Shown: positions 34,997-44,855, counted from the stretch's first letter. The stretch: 63,059 nucleotides of DNA from OMII01 sp947467385 (GCA_044360075.1 JBIKLA010000021.1:1-63059); one strand, 5' to 3'. Program-made: numbers and translations. Notes: generated by a model from the letters alone, not told the origin.

Positions 34997-37066
34997 ATGT
35001 CAGTAAGCACTTCGGCTGAAGCAGTCGCTTCATGCTCATTCAACGATCTCGCGCTTGCGCCGTTTCTTCAGGAGACGATCAAGACCGTCGGGTACGAGAC
35101 TCCAACACCGATTCAGGCGCAGGCCATTCCGGTCGTACTTGAGGGTGGGGACGTCATCGGCCTCGCGCAGACCGGCACCGGCAAGACCGCTGCCTTCGTC
35201 CTTCCGCTTCTCAATCGCCTCTCTGGCTCAAAGGAAAAGGGGGTTCGCGCCCTCATCCTCGCCCCTACGCGCGAGCTTGCTGAGCAGATCAACGACGTCA
35301 TCAAGGTCTTCGCGCCGCGAACTGGGCTCAAGAGCTGCACGATCTACGGCGGGGTATCGCACCGCAATCAGGTGATGGCGCTGCGCTCAAACCCGGCCGT
35401 CGTCGTTGCTTGCCCGGGGCGGCTCAAGGATCACATGCAGGGCCGGTCAATTGACCTATCAAAGGTCGAGATGCTCGTTCTGGATGAGGCCGACCGCATG
35501 CTCGACATGGGATTCCTTCCCGACATTAAGCAGGTCGTGCGCGCTCTGCCTGTTGAGCGGCAGACCCTTCTCTTCTCGGCTACTATGCCGGACGAGATAC
35601 AGGTGCTCACCAAGCAGATCCTGAAGGACCCAACGATTATTAAGGTAAAGACCGAGGCCCCCGTGGCAACGGTTTCTCACGCCATGTACGCCGTGAAGAA
35701 CGAGGACAAGCTCGACAACCTGCGTAACTGGCTCTCGGCTAATCCGAACGCTCTCACGGTCGTGTTTACGAAGATGAAGCACACCGCCAAGCGGATCAGC
35801 GAGCGGCTTGAAAAGCAGGGCATCGATGCCACATCGCTTCATGGAAACCTCTCGCAGGGCCAGCGCTCTAAGGCGCTTGGCGGATTTAAGGACGGCACGT
35901 TCCGTGTCCTGATCGCAACTGACATCGCCGCACGCGGCATCGACGTTGACGGCATCACGCACGTGCTTAACTACGATATGCCCGACACCCTCGACGCATA
36001 CATCCACCGCACCGGCCGAGCGGGCCGCGCTTCGCGCTCAGGCGAGGCGATCTCGTTCGTGACGCGCGGGGACATGGGAATGCTGCGCTCGATTGAGCGC
36101 TGGCTTAAGGCTCCAGTAGTGCGCCTTAACACCGCCGCCGTTGAGTCGACTGCAGGGGGCGCCGAGAGCGAGGAGCTTGACGAATCGAGCCCACGCACCC
36201 CGCGGCGCCAGCCTCGTGAGGGGCGCGGCAACCGCGGAGATAGCCGTCCGAGCGGCCGTGGCGAGCGCCAGGCGCGTGGACGGGGCGATGATCGCCGTGA
36301 TGGGCGCCGCGAGAGGGATTCCGGCGGTCGCGGAGGAAGGCTTGAGCGCCCTAATCGAAGATTTGAGCCCAAGGATGCCCCAACCGAGGGCCGCAATGAG
36401 GCACATGAGTCGGCGGCTGACTCAATCGGCAATCGTGCCGGTGCCGCAGAGCGCATGAGCTTCGTGGGCGAGTACTCTGAACGCAGAGGTAACCGGGGCC
36501 GTTTCGGCGGAAACCGTAGCGATAACCGTAGTGCTACCCGTAGTGATAGCCGTGGCGGACGTCCCTTTGGTCGCCGCGACGACAGGCCGCAAGGCAGTCG
36601 TTTTGAGGATCGCGGCGAGCGCGGCGCGGCCCGTGGTGGCGAGCGCGCAGAGCGTGGCGAGCGGGGAGATAGGCCGGCAAGGGGTGCTCGCCCTCAGCGC
36701 AGCGAGAGCTTCGGAAGGGGCCAACGTCCCGAGCGTGGCAGCCGATTCGGCGGGGAACGTAGCGATCGCACGTCGAGGCCCAGCCGTGATGGACAGGGAG
36801 AATTTAGGCCAGCGCGTGAGCGTTCCGCAGATCGGAGCGAGTCGCGCTCTGGTGAGCGCAGCGAGGGGCGGTTCGGTGGTGGCGAGCGTGGACAGGGCGG
36901 TCCCCGTCGTAGCTCGCGTCCAGCGCGTCCCGGACAGCGTGGTCCCCGCCAGGGTGGTGAGCGCCAAGGTGGAGCTCGCGGACCTCGCGGTTCCGCTGGT
37001 AACACACGCGCACCTCGCGGTCCCGCTGGCAGCACACGCGCACCCCGCGTGACGCATTACGACTAA
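34997..37066 (+). CDS. DEAD-box RNA helicase with long Arg/Gly-rich tail (RhlE-like)
   Basis: A 689-aa protein. Residues 1-370 are the helicase core: AQTGTGKT, PTRELAEQ, VLDEADRML, SAT and HRTGRAGRASRSG. The remaining 300 or so residues are a low-complexity tail of Arg, Gly, Ser, Asp and Pro with RGG/RGER elements, expected to bind RNA and to be disordered. The core resembles RhlE. I start at the ATG after AAAGGG, discarding 17 upstream codons that begin with TTG. A 228-base leader separates it from the first helicase. Confidence 0.93.
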   Translation: MSVSTSAEAVASCSFNDLALAPFLQETIKTVGYETPTPIQAQAIPVVLEGGDVIGLAQTGTGKTAAFVLPLLNRLSGSKEKGVRALILAPTRELAEQINDVIKVFAPRTGLKSCTIYGGVSHRNQVMALRSNPAVVVACPGRLKDHMQGRSIDLSKVEMLVLDEADRMLDMGFLPDIKQVVRALPVERQTLLFSATMPDEIQVLTKQILKDPTIIKVKTEAPVATVSHAMYAVKNEDKLDNLRNWLSANPNALTVVFTKMKHTAKRISERLEKQGIDATSLHGNLSQGQRSKALGGFKDGTFRVLIATDIAARGIDVDGITHVLNYDMPDTLDAYIHRTGRAGRASRSGEAISFVTRGDMGMLRSIERWLKAPVVRLNTAAVESTAGGAESEELDESSPRTPRRQPREGRGNRGDSRPSGRGERQARGRGDDRRDGRRERDSGGRGGRLERPNRRFEPKDAPTEGRNEAHESAADSIGNRAGAAERMSFVGEYSERRGNRGRFGGNRSDNRSATRSDSRGGRPFGRRDDRPQGSRFEDRGERGAARGGERAERGERGDRPARGARPQRSESFGRGQRPERGSRFGGERSDRTSRPSRDGQGEFRPARERSADRSESRSGERSEGRFGGGERGQGGPRRSSRPARPGQRGPRQGGERQGGARGPRGSAGNTRAPRGPAGSTRAPRVTHYD

Positions 37067-37169
37067 ATGGATTTGCCCGTAGGGGCGATTCTAGGCGCAG
37101 CACCCAAGGTACCAGGGGGGGCGTGGTGATGGGTTGTGCCATCGCCAGCCATCCCCTAGCCTTGGGGCC

Positions 37170-37856
37170 ATGCCTGACCGGATCCAAGACACTAGCGACA
37201 AGCCTTGGGAGGCCAGTTCTTACTGGGATGGGAGATTTGCAACCCTAGACACCCCGTGGGAGCTTGGTCGGCCTTCGTCGGTACTGCTTGAGGCCCTCGA
37301 CGCGGCTCAAGGACTTGGACTTAGTGTGCGCGGCGCGCGCACCCTCTCGCCCGGATGTGGCAGGGGCGAGGATGCCATCGCCCTGGCCGAGAGGGGCGCC
37401 GAGGTCACAGCGCTCGACTGGTCCCAATGTGCGATAGCAGAGCTTTCGAAGCGCATAGAGTCGCTTGGTCCGGCGGTTCGTGGACGGATAACCGTGGCGA
37501 GTGGCGATTTTTTCGCCGAGGCCCCAGGCCCTCTTGATCTTGTTGTTGAGCACACATTCTTCTGCGCGCTCGATCCCTCCCGCCGACCCCAATACGCTGA
37601 AGCTCTTGGTCGTATCGTGCGCCCAGGTGGTTTCCTGGTGGGGAATTTCTTTGTTGTGAGCGAGGGTGAGATCGGATCTCTGCCGAACATGTCGCTGACG
37701 CGACAGGGAGTGGGCCCACCGTTCGCTGCGACCGCCGAAGAGATTCGGGGTCTCTTTTCCCCGAGCTTTCAGCTTTTTGAGCTTCGCCCGGCGTTGCACC
37801 CTGAGGATGATCGGAGGCCGGGGGTAGAGTGGGTCGGGATCCTTCGGCGGCGTTAG
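37170..37856 (+). CDS. TPMT-superfamily class I SAM methyltransferase
   Basis: A 228-aa protein. YWDGRFATLDTPWELGRPS near the N-terminus and LSPGCGRGEDAIALAERG (motif I) are typical of thiopurine-methyltransferase-like enzymes; LDWS marks the end of beta-2 and VVEHTFFCAL follows motif IV. The substrate is unknown. It starts at the ATG of MPDRIQD and lies 15 bases before the glutamine amidotransferase gene, so the two may be co-transcribed. Confidence 0.85.
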   Translation: MPDRIQDTSDKPWEASSYWDGRFATLDTPWELGRPSSVLLEALDAAQGLGLSVRGARTLSPGCGRGEDAIALAERGAEVTALDWSQCAIAELSKRIESLGPAVRGRITVASGDFFAEAPGPLDLVVEHTFFCALDPSRRPQYAEALGRIVRPGGFLVGNFFVVSEGEIGSLPNMSLTRQGVGPPFAATAEEIRGLFSPSFQLFELRPALHPEDDRRPGVEWVGILRRR

Positions 37857-37871
37857 TAAGGGGGTGAATCA

Positions 37872-38576
37872 ATGAAGCGGGTCATCGTGCCACTGGGCGA
37901 AGAGGTCGAGGGTAGAATCGGAAAGAGTTACGTCTTTCACCCCTACCTTGATAAGCTTCAGGAGCGGGGCATCCTACCAGTGCTCATTCCAGCGGCGCTT
38001 GATCCGAAATTGAGGCGGGAGCTTATGGCGGGCTGCCAAGGAGTGCTTCTCATGGGCGGGGCCGACATCGACCCCACGATGTACGGTGAAACGAAGCATG
38101 CGACGACCGAACCTGGTCCTCATGCGCGAGATCAATTCGAGTTAGAGCTCTTGTGCTGGGCGGTCGGAGAGCGGCTGCCGATCCTCGCTATCTGCCGGGG
38201 CGCACAGATGCTTAATGTGGCCCTTGGGGGAACCCTCGTGCAGCACGTGCCCGATGTCACAGCAGAGCGTCACCGCGCCGGCCCTGAGGCCGATTACCGC
38301 GCATGTCTTGAGGGGTGCCTTCACGACGTGGAGCTTGAACCCGACTCGAAAGTTGCGGCTATCTTGGGTTGTGTCTCGGTCCAGATGAACTCAGCGCACC
38401 ACCAGAGTGTCGGCAGCATCGGCCGGGGGCTGCGGGTCGTAGGGAAGAGCCCTGAGGGAATCGTTGAATTCATAGAGCACGCAACCAACCCGTTCTGTAT
38501 TGGGTGCCAGGCGCACACTGAGGCTACGGCGGGAGTGACCGACCGGCTTTGGGACGCCTTCGCTGCAGCTCTCTAG
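37872..38576 (+). CDS. Class I glutamine amidotransferase-like hydrolase (C26, PuuD-like)
   Basis: A 234-aa protein. LLMGGADIDPTMYGE is the typical PuuD-type oxyanion region, Cys in AICRGAQMLNVALGG is the nucleophile, and GCQAHTEAT supplies His and Glu in place of the usual QFHPE. HHQSV is also characteristic. Family members cleave gamma-glutamyl amides such as gamma-glutamyl-GABA. The substrate here is not certain. A GGGG ribosome binding site lies upstream of the ATG. Confidence 0.88.
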   Translation: MKRVIVPLGEEVEGRIGKSYVFHPYLDKLQERGILPVLIPAALDPKLRRELMAGCQGVLLMGGADIDPTMYGETKHATTEPGPHARDQFELELLCWAVGERLPILAICRGAQMLNVALGGTLVQHVPDVTAERHRAGPEADYRACLEGCLHDVELEPDSKVAAILGCVSVQMNSAHHQSVGSIGRGLRVVGKSPEGIVEFIEHATNPFCIGCQAHTEATAGVTDRLWDAFAAAL

Positions 38577-38674
38577 GGCGGCGCACTGAGACGTATTGCG
38601 CGTTGAATGGCGCTCTCGCTACTCTTCACTTAAAAGCGTTGCCGAGCAACGCCTCCCTGACTTAGGAGGAATGA

Positions 38675-39829
38675 TTGTCCAAGCGAGACCTGTTCGTTGC
38701 CGCCTGCATAGCCGTAGCCCTGTTCCTGTTCTCTGGCTACCTGTCAGCCCAGATTCCCGAGGTTGTCCTGGGCAACTACGATGTGTGGTTTGGAGCTGAC
38801 CTGCCGCGCGTCGTTGGTGACATGACATCGCCCAGCTCGGCTCACGGGCGGTCTAACATTCATCCGCTCTTTTCTCTGATCGCCGTACCTCTCACAAAGT
38901 CGCTCTTGTGGGCCGGCTATTCTGGCCTCGCCGCTTGCCTTGTGCTTGTTGGGGCATCTGCCGGACTGGCAGGGGCGTTCCTCTATCTCGCCTGCCGCGG
39001 TATCGGTCTGGCGCTCATCGACGCTCTTCTTGCTGTGCTGGTGTTCGCCTCATCGGCAGCCTTTATGTTTTCGTGGTCGGTGCCCGAGACGTATCCGTTC
39101 GGTGCGATGACCATTGCGCTGGCTCTCTACGTTGCCACGAGCGGCTGTTTTTCTTTGCCTCTCTGGATTCTTGCGAGTGCTAGCACCCTTGCCATTACAA
39201 CCACTAACTGGGTGTCAGCTCTGATGACTACCCTCGTGTTCCGTCGCTTTCCCGATTTTATTAAGATCTCGGTGGGGGCGCTTGTGTTGGTGGCAGCCGG
39301 AGCCATTCTTCAGAAGTGTTGGATGCCGGAGACGACCCTCTTTTTTCTGCCAGGAGCTATGGGTTCGGAGCGCACGTTCCTCAAGTCTCCGACGGTCGAG
39401 AGAGCCATAAACTTTTTCATTTTTACGGGAGTTTCCTCCATGCCCGTGACGCACTCGTTGCAGCCCCCGACGGTGCTGATCTCAAGTGGGCCGGCCGCAA
39501 CGCTGCTTGATCCGGCCCGTGCCGTTGCGTGCGTTGCCTGGATTTTTCTTGGGGGGCTAGGGGCGCTAAACGCGTTCAGCAAGGCACATCGTCGCCTTGG
39601 CATTGCTGTGCTCGGTATCCTATCTTTTGAGTTTATTCTGCACCAAGTGTACGGCGACGAGCCCTTTCTCTACTCGGCGCACTTCATCCCAGCCTTCACG
39701 ATGCTTATTGCTTTCGGCCTTGCGGGAAGGGCTTCGCGGCTTGCCCGTGTCGCGGCGATTGTATTCATCCTCGCCGGCACGACAGCCAACCTCAGAACGT
39801 TTCTGGCCACATGCGGGCTGCTAGGCTAG
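38675..39829 (+). CDS. Polytopic membrane protein, possible GT-C glycosyltransferase
   Basis: A 384-aa protein with about eight to ten hydrophobic helices from residue 8 on. The first extracytoplasmic loop contains YDVWFGADLPRVVGDM and the sequence NIHPLFS, resembling the acidic first loop of GT-C enzymes. The TTG start is five bases after AGGAGG; the ATG just before it is in another frame. Its stop overlaps the convergent secreted protein gene by four bases. A second protein of this kind is encoded at 41157-42677. Confidence 0.6.
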   Translation: MSKRDLFVAACIAVALFLFSGYLSAQIPEVVLGNYDVWFGADLPRVVGDMTSPSSAHGRSNIHPLFSLIAVPLTKSLLWAGYSGLAACLVLVGASAGLAGAFLYLACRGIGLALIDALLAVLVFASSAAFMFSWSVPETYPFGAMTIALALYVATSGCFSLPLWILASASTLAITTTNWVSALMTTLVFRRFPDFIKISVGALVLVAAGAILQKCWMPETTLFFLPGAMGSERTFLKSPTVERAINFFIFTGVSSMPVTHSLQPPTVLISSGPAATLLDPARAVACVAWIFLGGLGALNAFSKAHRRLGIAVLGILSFEFILHQVYGDEPFLYSAHFIPAFTMLIAFGLAGRASRLARVAAIVFILAGTTANLRTFLATCGLLG

Positions 39830-41022
39830 CCCATCTGCGGATAAAGCCACATAAACATCTCCGAGGCAGTCCAGATGTGGGGCGCCACGACTTGGTTTGT
39901 GATGTAGCTCTTCGAGATGCGGCCCATCACATCCTTGTTCGCCATGCCACCGTTCGCCTCCCATGAGAGTGGATAGTCACGATCGCCCATGGCGCCGTAA
40001 TTCTTTCCGGTTAGGTGCGAGCCCGCCCACGTCAGGTACGGATAAATTGTCGAAAGAATAATGTTCATCGTATGGGCATTGCGCGGAAGCTGCCCCCACC
40101 AGGCGAGGGTCCCATACGGGTCATTCATTCCCGGGATAGTGTACGGGTCGGGTAGCTTTAGGGCGCGCAGCCCAAATTTCGCCCACTGAGTCTGATAGAC
40201 TGGGTGCTGCTCAAAATCGGTGAGGCCAGCCACGTAGCCCATGCGGCGGTGCAGGGCCAGCTCCTTGAGAATAGGCTGAACAAGGGGGTGGTTGGCGTCC
40301 GAGACAAGCGAGATAAGGTAGAGCGCCTCCCCAAGGTTGTCGGCCTCGGCCTGTCCCTGGTTCATCCGATCGTAGGGCTGGGAAAGCTTAAGCACCCAAT
40401 CGCGAATGAGCCCGACGTTGCCCGTCTCCTTCAGGACCATCGCCGCCATTGCGGCATCGCGGTACCACGGCTTGGGATACGCCATCAGATTCGGGACGGG
40501 AGCGCCGTCAAGGATGTTAATGAGCACTTCCTGGTGCAGGACCTTCAGAAGCTCAGGCAGTCTCCGGCCCTTGAAGTCGGGAAGCGAGATCCGCGATCTG
40601 CTTAGCACCTGCCTCTCGCCGCCGCGCTCGAGCCACACGCCCTCGGAGTCCTCAGAGATAATCACGAGCCCGCGATCGGTTTTAAGGGCGACCGTATAGA
40701 GGTCCGGCACGATGATCGCCTCTTCAACCCTCCATTGGTCAATCGGGGCGCCCGTGATCGCCTCGCGAAGCGAGCCGTCGACGTAGAGGAACTTCTTGCG
40801 GTCGCCCATGCCGAAGAGGAAGAAGTCCACGCGGGGCAAAAAGAATTCCTCACCACGCTCGGCGCGCAGAGTGTTGAGGGCTTGGCGATAGCGCTGCCTG
40901 CTAGCGCGCAGCTGCTCGAAGCGGGGATCCTCGAACTGGGGGCTCTCGGCTAGCCCGGGCTGCGGGCACCACATCGCTAAGAGGGATAAGGCCAGCGAAA
41001 GGGTAAGCAGAAAACGAGTCAT
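39826..41022 (-). CDS. Secreted protein, possible six-hairpin glycosidase fold
   Basis: A 398-aa protein with a signal peptide (MTRFLLTLSLALSLLAMW, cleavage near LAES). The C-terminal two thirds (YPKPWYRDAAMAAMVLKETG, EALYLISLVSD) look like paired helices with the RDAAMAAM arrangement seen in alpha/alpha-barrel glycosidases. The N-terminal part is beta-rich. I start at the MTRF methionine because it directly precedes the signal sequence. It lies between two polytopic GT-C-like genes, so a role in extracellular glycan handling is plausible but inferred. Confidence 0.5.
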   Translation of the reverse strand: MTRFLLTLSLALSLLAMWCPQPGLAESPQFEDPRFEQLRASRQRYRQALNTLRAERGEEFFLPRVDFFLFGMGDRKKFLYVDGSLREAITGAPIDQWRVEEAIIVPDLYTVALKTDRGLVIISEDSEGVWLERGGERQVLSRSRISLPDFKGRRLPELLKVLHQEVLINILDGAPVPNLMAYPKPWYRDAAMAAMVLKETGNVGLIRDWVLKLSQPYDRMNQGQAEADNLGEALYLISLVSDANHPLVQPILKELALHRRMGYVAGLTDFEQHPVYQTQWAKFGLRALKLPDPYTIPGMNDPYGTLAWWGQLPRNAHTMNIILSTIYPYLTWAGSHLTGKNYGAMGDRDYPLSWEANGGMANKDVMGRISKSYITNQVVAPHIWTASEMFMWLYPQMG

Positions 41023-41156
41023 GCTGGGTTGTGGCTTTGCCTGATGAGCATGCAGCGCGCCGAGCACGAGCATTTTCCCGGTTGCGGCTCTATGCGCTGC
41101 GATCCATAGTCTTCTAGCGCACATGCGCCCGATATGCACCTCCCTTTTCGGCTTCT

Positions 41157-42677
41157 ATGACCTCTCTTCGACCTAGGCTAAACAGAGGCACGCTCGCCAT
41201 AACTTGTGCGCTCTTGTTCAGCATTGGATGGTTTGCGTACAACGTCACTCTTCCGGCCCCTCAGCGCGGCCTCACCTGCTGCGACGGGGCAGAGTATGTC
41301 TCGCACAGCGGAAAGCAGGACGTATGGACGATGGCTGGTCCACGCGTGTTCGGCTATCCGTTCTTTCTGTCCGTGTTCCGCCGCGCCCTTCAGGGAGATG
41401 ACATAACATCCACCGGCTGGATAACTCCGGCGCTGGTCACGCAGCTCCTGGCGTGGTTTGCGAGCGCCTTCGTACTTTTTCGCGCCCTTGAGAAGACGGG
41501 CCGGCGCTACCCCGTATGGGGCTTTGTGCTGCTGCTAGCCCACACGTCCCTTTCGTCGTTCGCAGCAATGACCCTGACGGATTCACTGGCGACGTCGCTG
41601 TTCTGTATCACAATCGCTGCGCTGATCTACCTTCAGCTAGGCCTTAAAGGGGGCAGGTGGCCCCCGATTGTTGCGGGGGTTGCGCTCGGACTGGCGACCT
41701 CCATGCGCCCATCATTTCTTGTAATCTCTGCATGCGCCTTCGCTCTCGTCGCCTGCACAGCTTTTCTTCGTGAGCGTGCAGGTGGGGCAGGGTTTGCCCC
41801 GTCAGCCAAGCGTACCCTCGCTGCATGCGTGTTGTTTGCGATTGGCTTCGCTCCTTTTTATGCCAAGCTCGTCTCAAACTGTTACCGCATGCACGGGGAG
41901 ATATGTGTGCTCGATAGCGTCACGATGAGGCGTGTTACAAGCGAGGACATATTTCGGGGTGTCATTGCCGTCAGGTGGTGGGCATCCCTGACGACCGACT
42001 ATCGCTCCACTGACGACACCTTCATAAACATGTTCGCCGGGGACTGCGGCGTCCAGGGAAAGGTCTCCGAGGACGCGCCATTCCGCTGGCTGATTTCATG
42101 TTATGCGCGCGTGCCATGGAAGGTTCCGATAGTTTTTCTTAAGAAGTTTGCGAGCGGCTATGACAATTACTTCCTGAATGCATACGCCACGGATGAGACA
42201 ACACCGATTGAGCGGGCCGTGAACCGCGCATTTTGCGCCGTTGGTTTTTTGGGACTCATCATGGCGAGCCTTCACTGCCTCGTAGCGGTTTTCAGGGGCC
42301 GCATCCTCGACAGCCTGTATCTGTTCCTGCCGGTAGGATACGCCTTCGCTCAGGTAAACTCGCACATCGAGGCTCGGTATTTTTTCCCCACCTACCCCAT
42401 ATTTTTTCTCTTTGCCTGCTCGCAGTTGGCGGCGTTTGGGCGGAAACGCCTCCTGTCGAAGGTGGGGTGTGCGGCCTTCGTAACAGCGATCATGGCATAC
42501 TTCTACATCCAGACCTGGCACTGGGACATGCGCGACTGCTGGTACAATTACAACCGCATCCCCGACACCTACAAGCGTGCCGGGCTAATGCTAGCATGCC
42601 CGCCACCTGACCAGGTTCGGGAGGCGCTCGACACCTACGGCCGCTGGGTCCCGGCGTTTCCGCCGGGAGTCAGGTGA
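41157..42677 (+). CDS. Polytopic membrane protein, GT39/GT-C-like
   Basis: A 506-aa protein with about ten transmembrane helices. The first loop contains CCDGAEYVSHSG, where the Asp/Glu pair is in the position of catalytic acidic residues of GT-C glycosyltransferases (ArnT/PMT type). The region RVFGYPFFLSVF and a later hydrophilic C-terminal part fit as well. It is divergent from the secreted gene at 41022, with 134 bases between them for both promoters. The donor and acceptor are unknown. Confidence 0.65.
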   Translation: MTSLRPRLNRGTLAITCALLFSIGWFAYNVTLPAPQRGLTCCDGAEYVSHSGKQDVWTMAGPRVFGYPFFLSVFRRALQGDDITSTGWITPALVTQLLAWFASAFVLFRALEKTGRRYPVWGFVLLLAHTSLSSFAAMTLTDSLATSLFCITIAALIYLQLGLKGGRWPPIVAGVALGLATSMRPSFLVISACAFALVACTAFLRERAGGAGFAPSAKRTLAACVLFAIGFAPFYAKLVSNCYRMHGEICVLDSVTMRRVTSEDIFRGVIAVRWWASLTTDYRSTDDTFINMFAGDCGVQGKVSEDAPFRWLISCYARVPWKVPIVFLKKFASGYDNYFLNAYATDETTPIERAVNRAFCAVGFLGLIMASLHCLVAVFRGRILDSLYLFLPVGYAFAQVNSHIEARYFFPTYPIFFLFACSQLAAFGRKRLLSKVGCAAFVTAIMAYFYIQTWHWDMRDCWYNYNRIPDTYKRAGLMLACPPPDQVREALDTYGRWVPAFPPGVR

Positions 42678-42696
42678 GGTGGCCCTGAGTTTGCCT

Positions 42697-43635
42697 TTAG
42701 GCTGCCGAGAGCTGCTCTGAGATAACCCCCTGATTGTCGTTCTCAAACGCTCGCAGGGCGTCGATCGTGTGTTTGGCTGGCATGAGTGCCGCATCGAGCG
42801 CCGCAGCGGAGGCCTTGCAGCCCTGATTAAGCACGTCAATGAGCTCCTCGCGACCGAGTTCCTGGCACATGGTGCGGCTGACCTGGACGAGCTTCTTCAG
42901 GGGGTTTGGTCCCCCGCGCTCTCGCGAGCCGAGCTGAATCTGCGACCACATCAGGGGACCGCGAATACTAACCCCCACCACCGGAGTAATAAGCCGCAGG
43001 AAATCCCTGCCCGTGGTGCCAGCGACCGAAAGAAGCTGTGAAATAAGATCAAATGACCGGTTAAGATCGACCTGAATGTTCTTGTCCCTCACGGCAGCCG
43101 CGACATATTCAGCCGTTACCACGTCGTGCGGCATCCAACGGGCCCCTTGAGGAATAACTATGTTGCCGTCGTGCACCATGTACTGCAGCGCCCGGGCAAC
43201 GTCCTGCTCCTTGGGCGTCGTTGCTGCTTGAATCTGGCACGCGAGGAAAGGGGACGCCTCCATGAGGTCGCTCGGATAGAGCGCCATCGGGCGGCAGACG
43301 ACCGCACCTGCCGCCACCTTCTGGTTGAACCTCTCGACGTGAGCGTTCGCCACAGCGGCAGCCTCCGCACCATCGGGATCCAGCCCAAGCGAACGCTGGG
43401 TCATGCTGTGAAGCAAGGAGATCACAAAAGTCGGATCGCTTACCTCTGAGTGCAGGATGCTCCAGAGGGCGGTGGGGGGATCGACCACAAATCGTCCCGG
43501 CTGGACTTCGGTCCCGACGCCCGAGCGTACGAAAGCCGCCAACTGCTCGTGACGAGGTGGGGGCGTGAGGGAGTCTAGCGCTAATGCTGCGGCCGGAGCG
43601 TTGGTGTTGTTCGGTGTTTGTTGAGGTGTATCCAT
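42697..43635 (-). CDS. Hypothetical protein
   Basis: A 312-aa soluble protein with a Pro/Asn/Ala-rich N-terminal stretch (about 25 residues) and a helical body (TALWSILHSEVSDPTFVISL, LISQLLSVAGTTGRDFLRLI). AAGGGAG precedes the ATG, supporting the start. No family recognised. It is convergent with the GT-C-like gene at 41157. Confidence 0.65.
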   Translation of the reverse strand: MDTPQQTPNNTNAPAAALALDSLTPPPRHEQLAAFVRSGVGTEVQPGRFVVDPPTALWSILHSEVSDPTFVISLLHSMTQRSLGLDPDGAEAAAVANAHVERFNQKVAAGAVVCRPMALYPSDLMEASPFLACQIQAATTPKEQDVARALQYMVHDGNIVIPQGARWMPHDVVTAEYVAAAVRDKNIQVDLNRSFDLISQLLSVAGTTGRDFLRLITPVVGVSIRGPLMWSQIQLGSRERGGPNPLKKLVQVSRTMCQELGREELIDVLNQGCKASAAALDAALMPAKHTIDALRAFENDNQGVISEQLSAA

Positions 43636-43789
43636 AGCGGCTCCCTTAGGGTTTACGAGAACCGAACTATCACATCGGCATCTGACATTCCCACCGATAT
43701 CTGAGTTTCTGAAAACTGCGCTGTGCTGAGCCCCTGAAGGCTCTTCTGCAAGCGCGCTTTCCTGGCCCTGCAGAAAGGCCTCTAAAGTG

Positions 43790-43812
43790 CCGTTTTTTCA
43801 GCCAAAAAACGG
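43790..43812. terminator. Perfect 9-bp stem-loop
   Basis: CCGTTTTTT-CAGCC-AAAAAACGG forms a perfect stem between the divergent genes at 43635 and 43887. The T run lies inside the stem, so it might act as a bidirectional terminator-like or regulatory element. Confidence 0.4.
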
Positions 43813-43886
43813 GTCTATGCTATGTCACGCGAGGCCCGGGTGGGGCCATAACAATGGGGCGCGGGCTGTGTTGAAGGGATGCCACT

Positions 43887-44855
43887 ATGAAGACAGTTGA
43901 TAATCAGAGGCCGCAGGGTCCAGCAGGAGGCGCGTTTTCCGACGTGAAGATGCCGTCAACACCGGTTAGTTTCTCGCGCACGTCGGCTGCTCTCTCATTT
44001 GTCGGCGGAGCTCTCATTGGGCTCCTCGGCACGATGAGCAGCGCGCACGCTGCAAAGCCTTTTCAAGACGCCAAGGGCAACGTTCCGGCCAGGGGCGCCG
44101 ACAAGGATAGAAATGCGACTGACCGGCGTTTGGTTGAGGTAGAGGCTATTCACCTCGGCCAGCTCCACTCAAACGGGCCTAATCCCGATCCGAAGTTCTT
44201 TGACGCCGTCGTTCGATCGCAGCTTAAAATCGCCGATGCCTTGCGGTACGCGCCGAGCGCGAACGTGATTCTTGAATCTCTCACGGACGATCTCACTCAA
44301 CCTTTGTATGAGCTATTATTAAAGGGGGGGGAGGGCACTGACCTTGCCTACGCTAAGCGCACGTTCCCGAACGGGCTGCCTAAGACGTTTGAGGAGTGCA
44401 ACGATGAGCAGCGCAAGTTTCTGTACAACTACGGCAGCGTGCGCGCACTTTATTACCTCGGGAAAGTTCGACACGTGCGTGCGGCGATTGATCCTCAGGT
44501 AGATAACGAATTGAGGGCGATGGCCCAGATATACGGCGAAAAGAAATATGGACTAAAGCCAAAGCCCCCCGGGAATGCGACGAACAAGGCGGCAGCTCAG
44601 CCTGACGAGCCGGCCTGGCCCGAGAAGATCAAGTGGGATCCTGTATTGAATCACCTGATTTTGTACAGACGCGAGGTTGAAGCGCTTAAGAAAGCTGAGC
44701 TCGCAGTGCGACAGAACCCGAACCAGGTGTTCCTTATCTTCGGTGCTGGGCACGATTTCTCGTATCATGCAGATAAGTTCCCGAATGTAACCTTGACCAC
44801 GACGGACCTCTCCGGGCGGGCGCCCGCAGCGGGAGCAGGGGCGCCGAAAAAGTAG
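43887..44855 (+). CDS. Exported protein, possibly ChaN/TraB-like
   Basis: A 322-aa protein with a long N-terminus and a hydrophobic segment around residues 30-55 ending at SAHA, consistent with export. The mature part has VEVEAIHLGQLHSNG, VILESLTDD and, near the C-terminus, VFLIFGAGHDFSYH; the order HLGxxH, ILE, GAGH recalls the ChaN/TraB/TIKI-like fold. A Lys/Pro/Ala tail ends the protein. AAGGGA precedes the ATG. The family call is tentative. Confidence 0.55.
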   Translation: MKTVDNQRPQGPAGGAFSDVKMPSTPVSFSRTSAALSFVGGALIGLLGTMSSAHAAKPFQDAKGNVPARGADKDRNATDRRLVEVEAIHLGQLHSNGPNPDPKFFDAVVRSQLKIADALRYAPSANVILESLTDDLTQPLYELLLKGGEGTDLAYAKRTFPNGLPKTFEECNDEQRKFLYNYGSVRALYYLGKVRHVRAAIDPQVDNELRAMAQIYGEKKYGLKPKPPGNATNKAAAQPDEPAWPEKIKWDPVLNHLILYRREVEALKKAELAVRQNPNQVFLIFGAGHDFSYHADKFPNVTLTTTDLSGRAPAAGAGAPKK

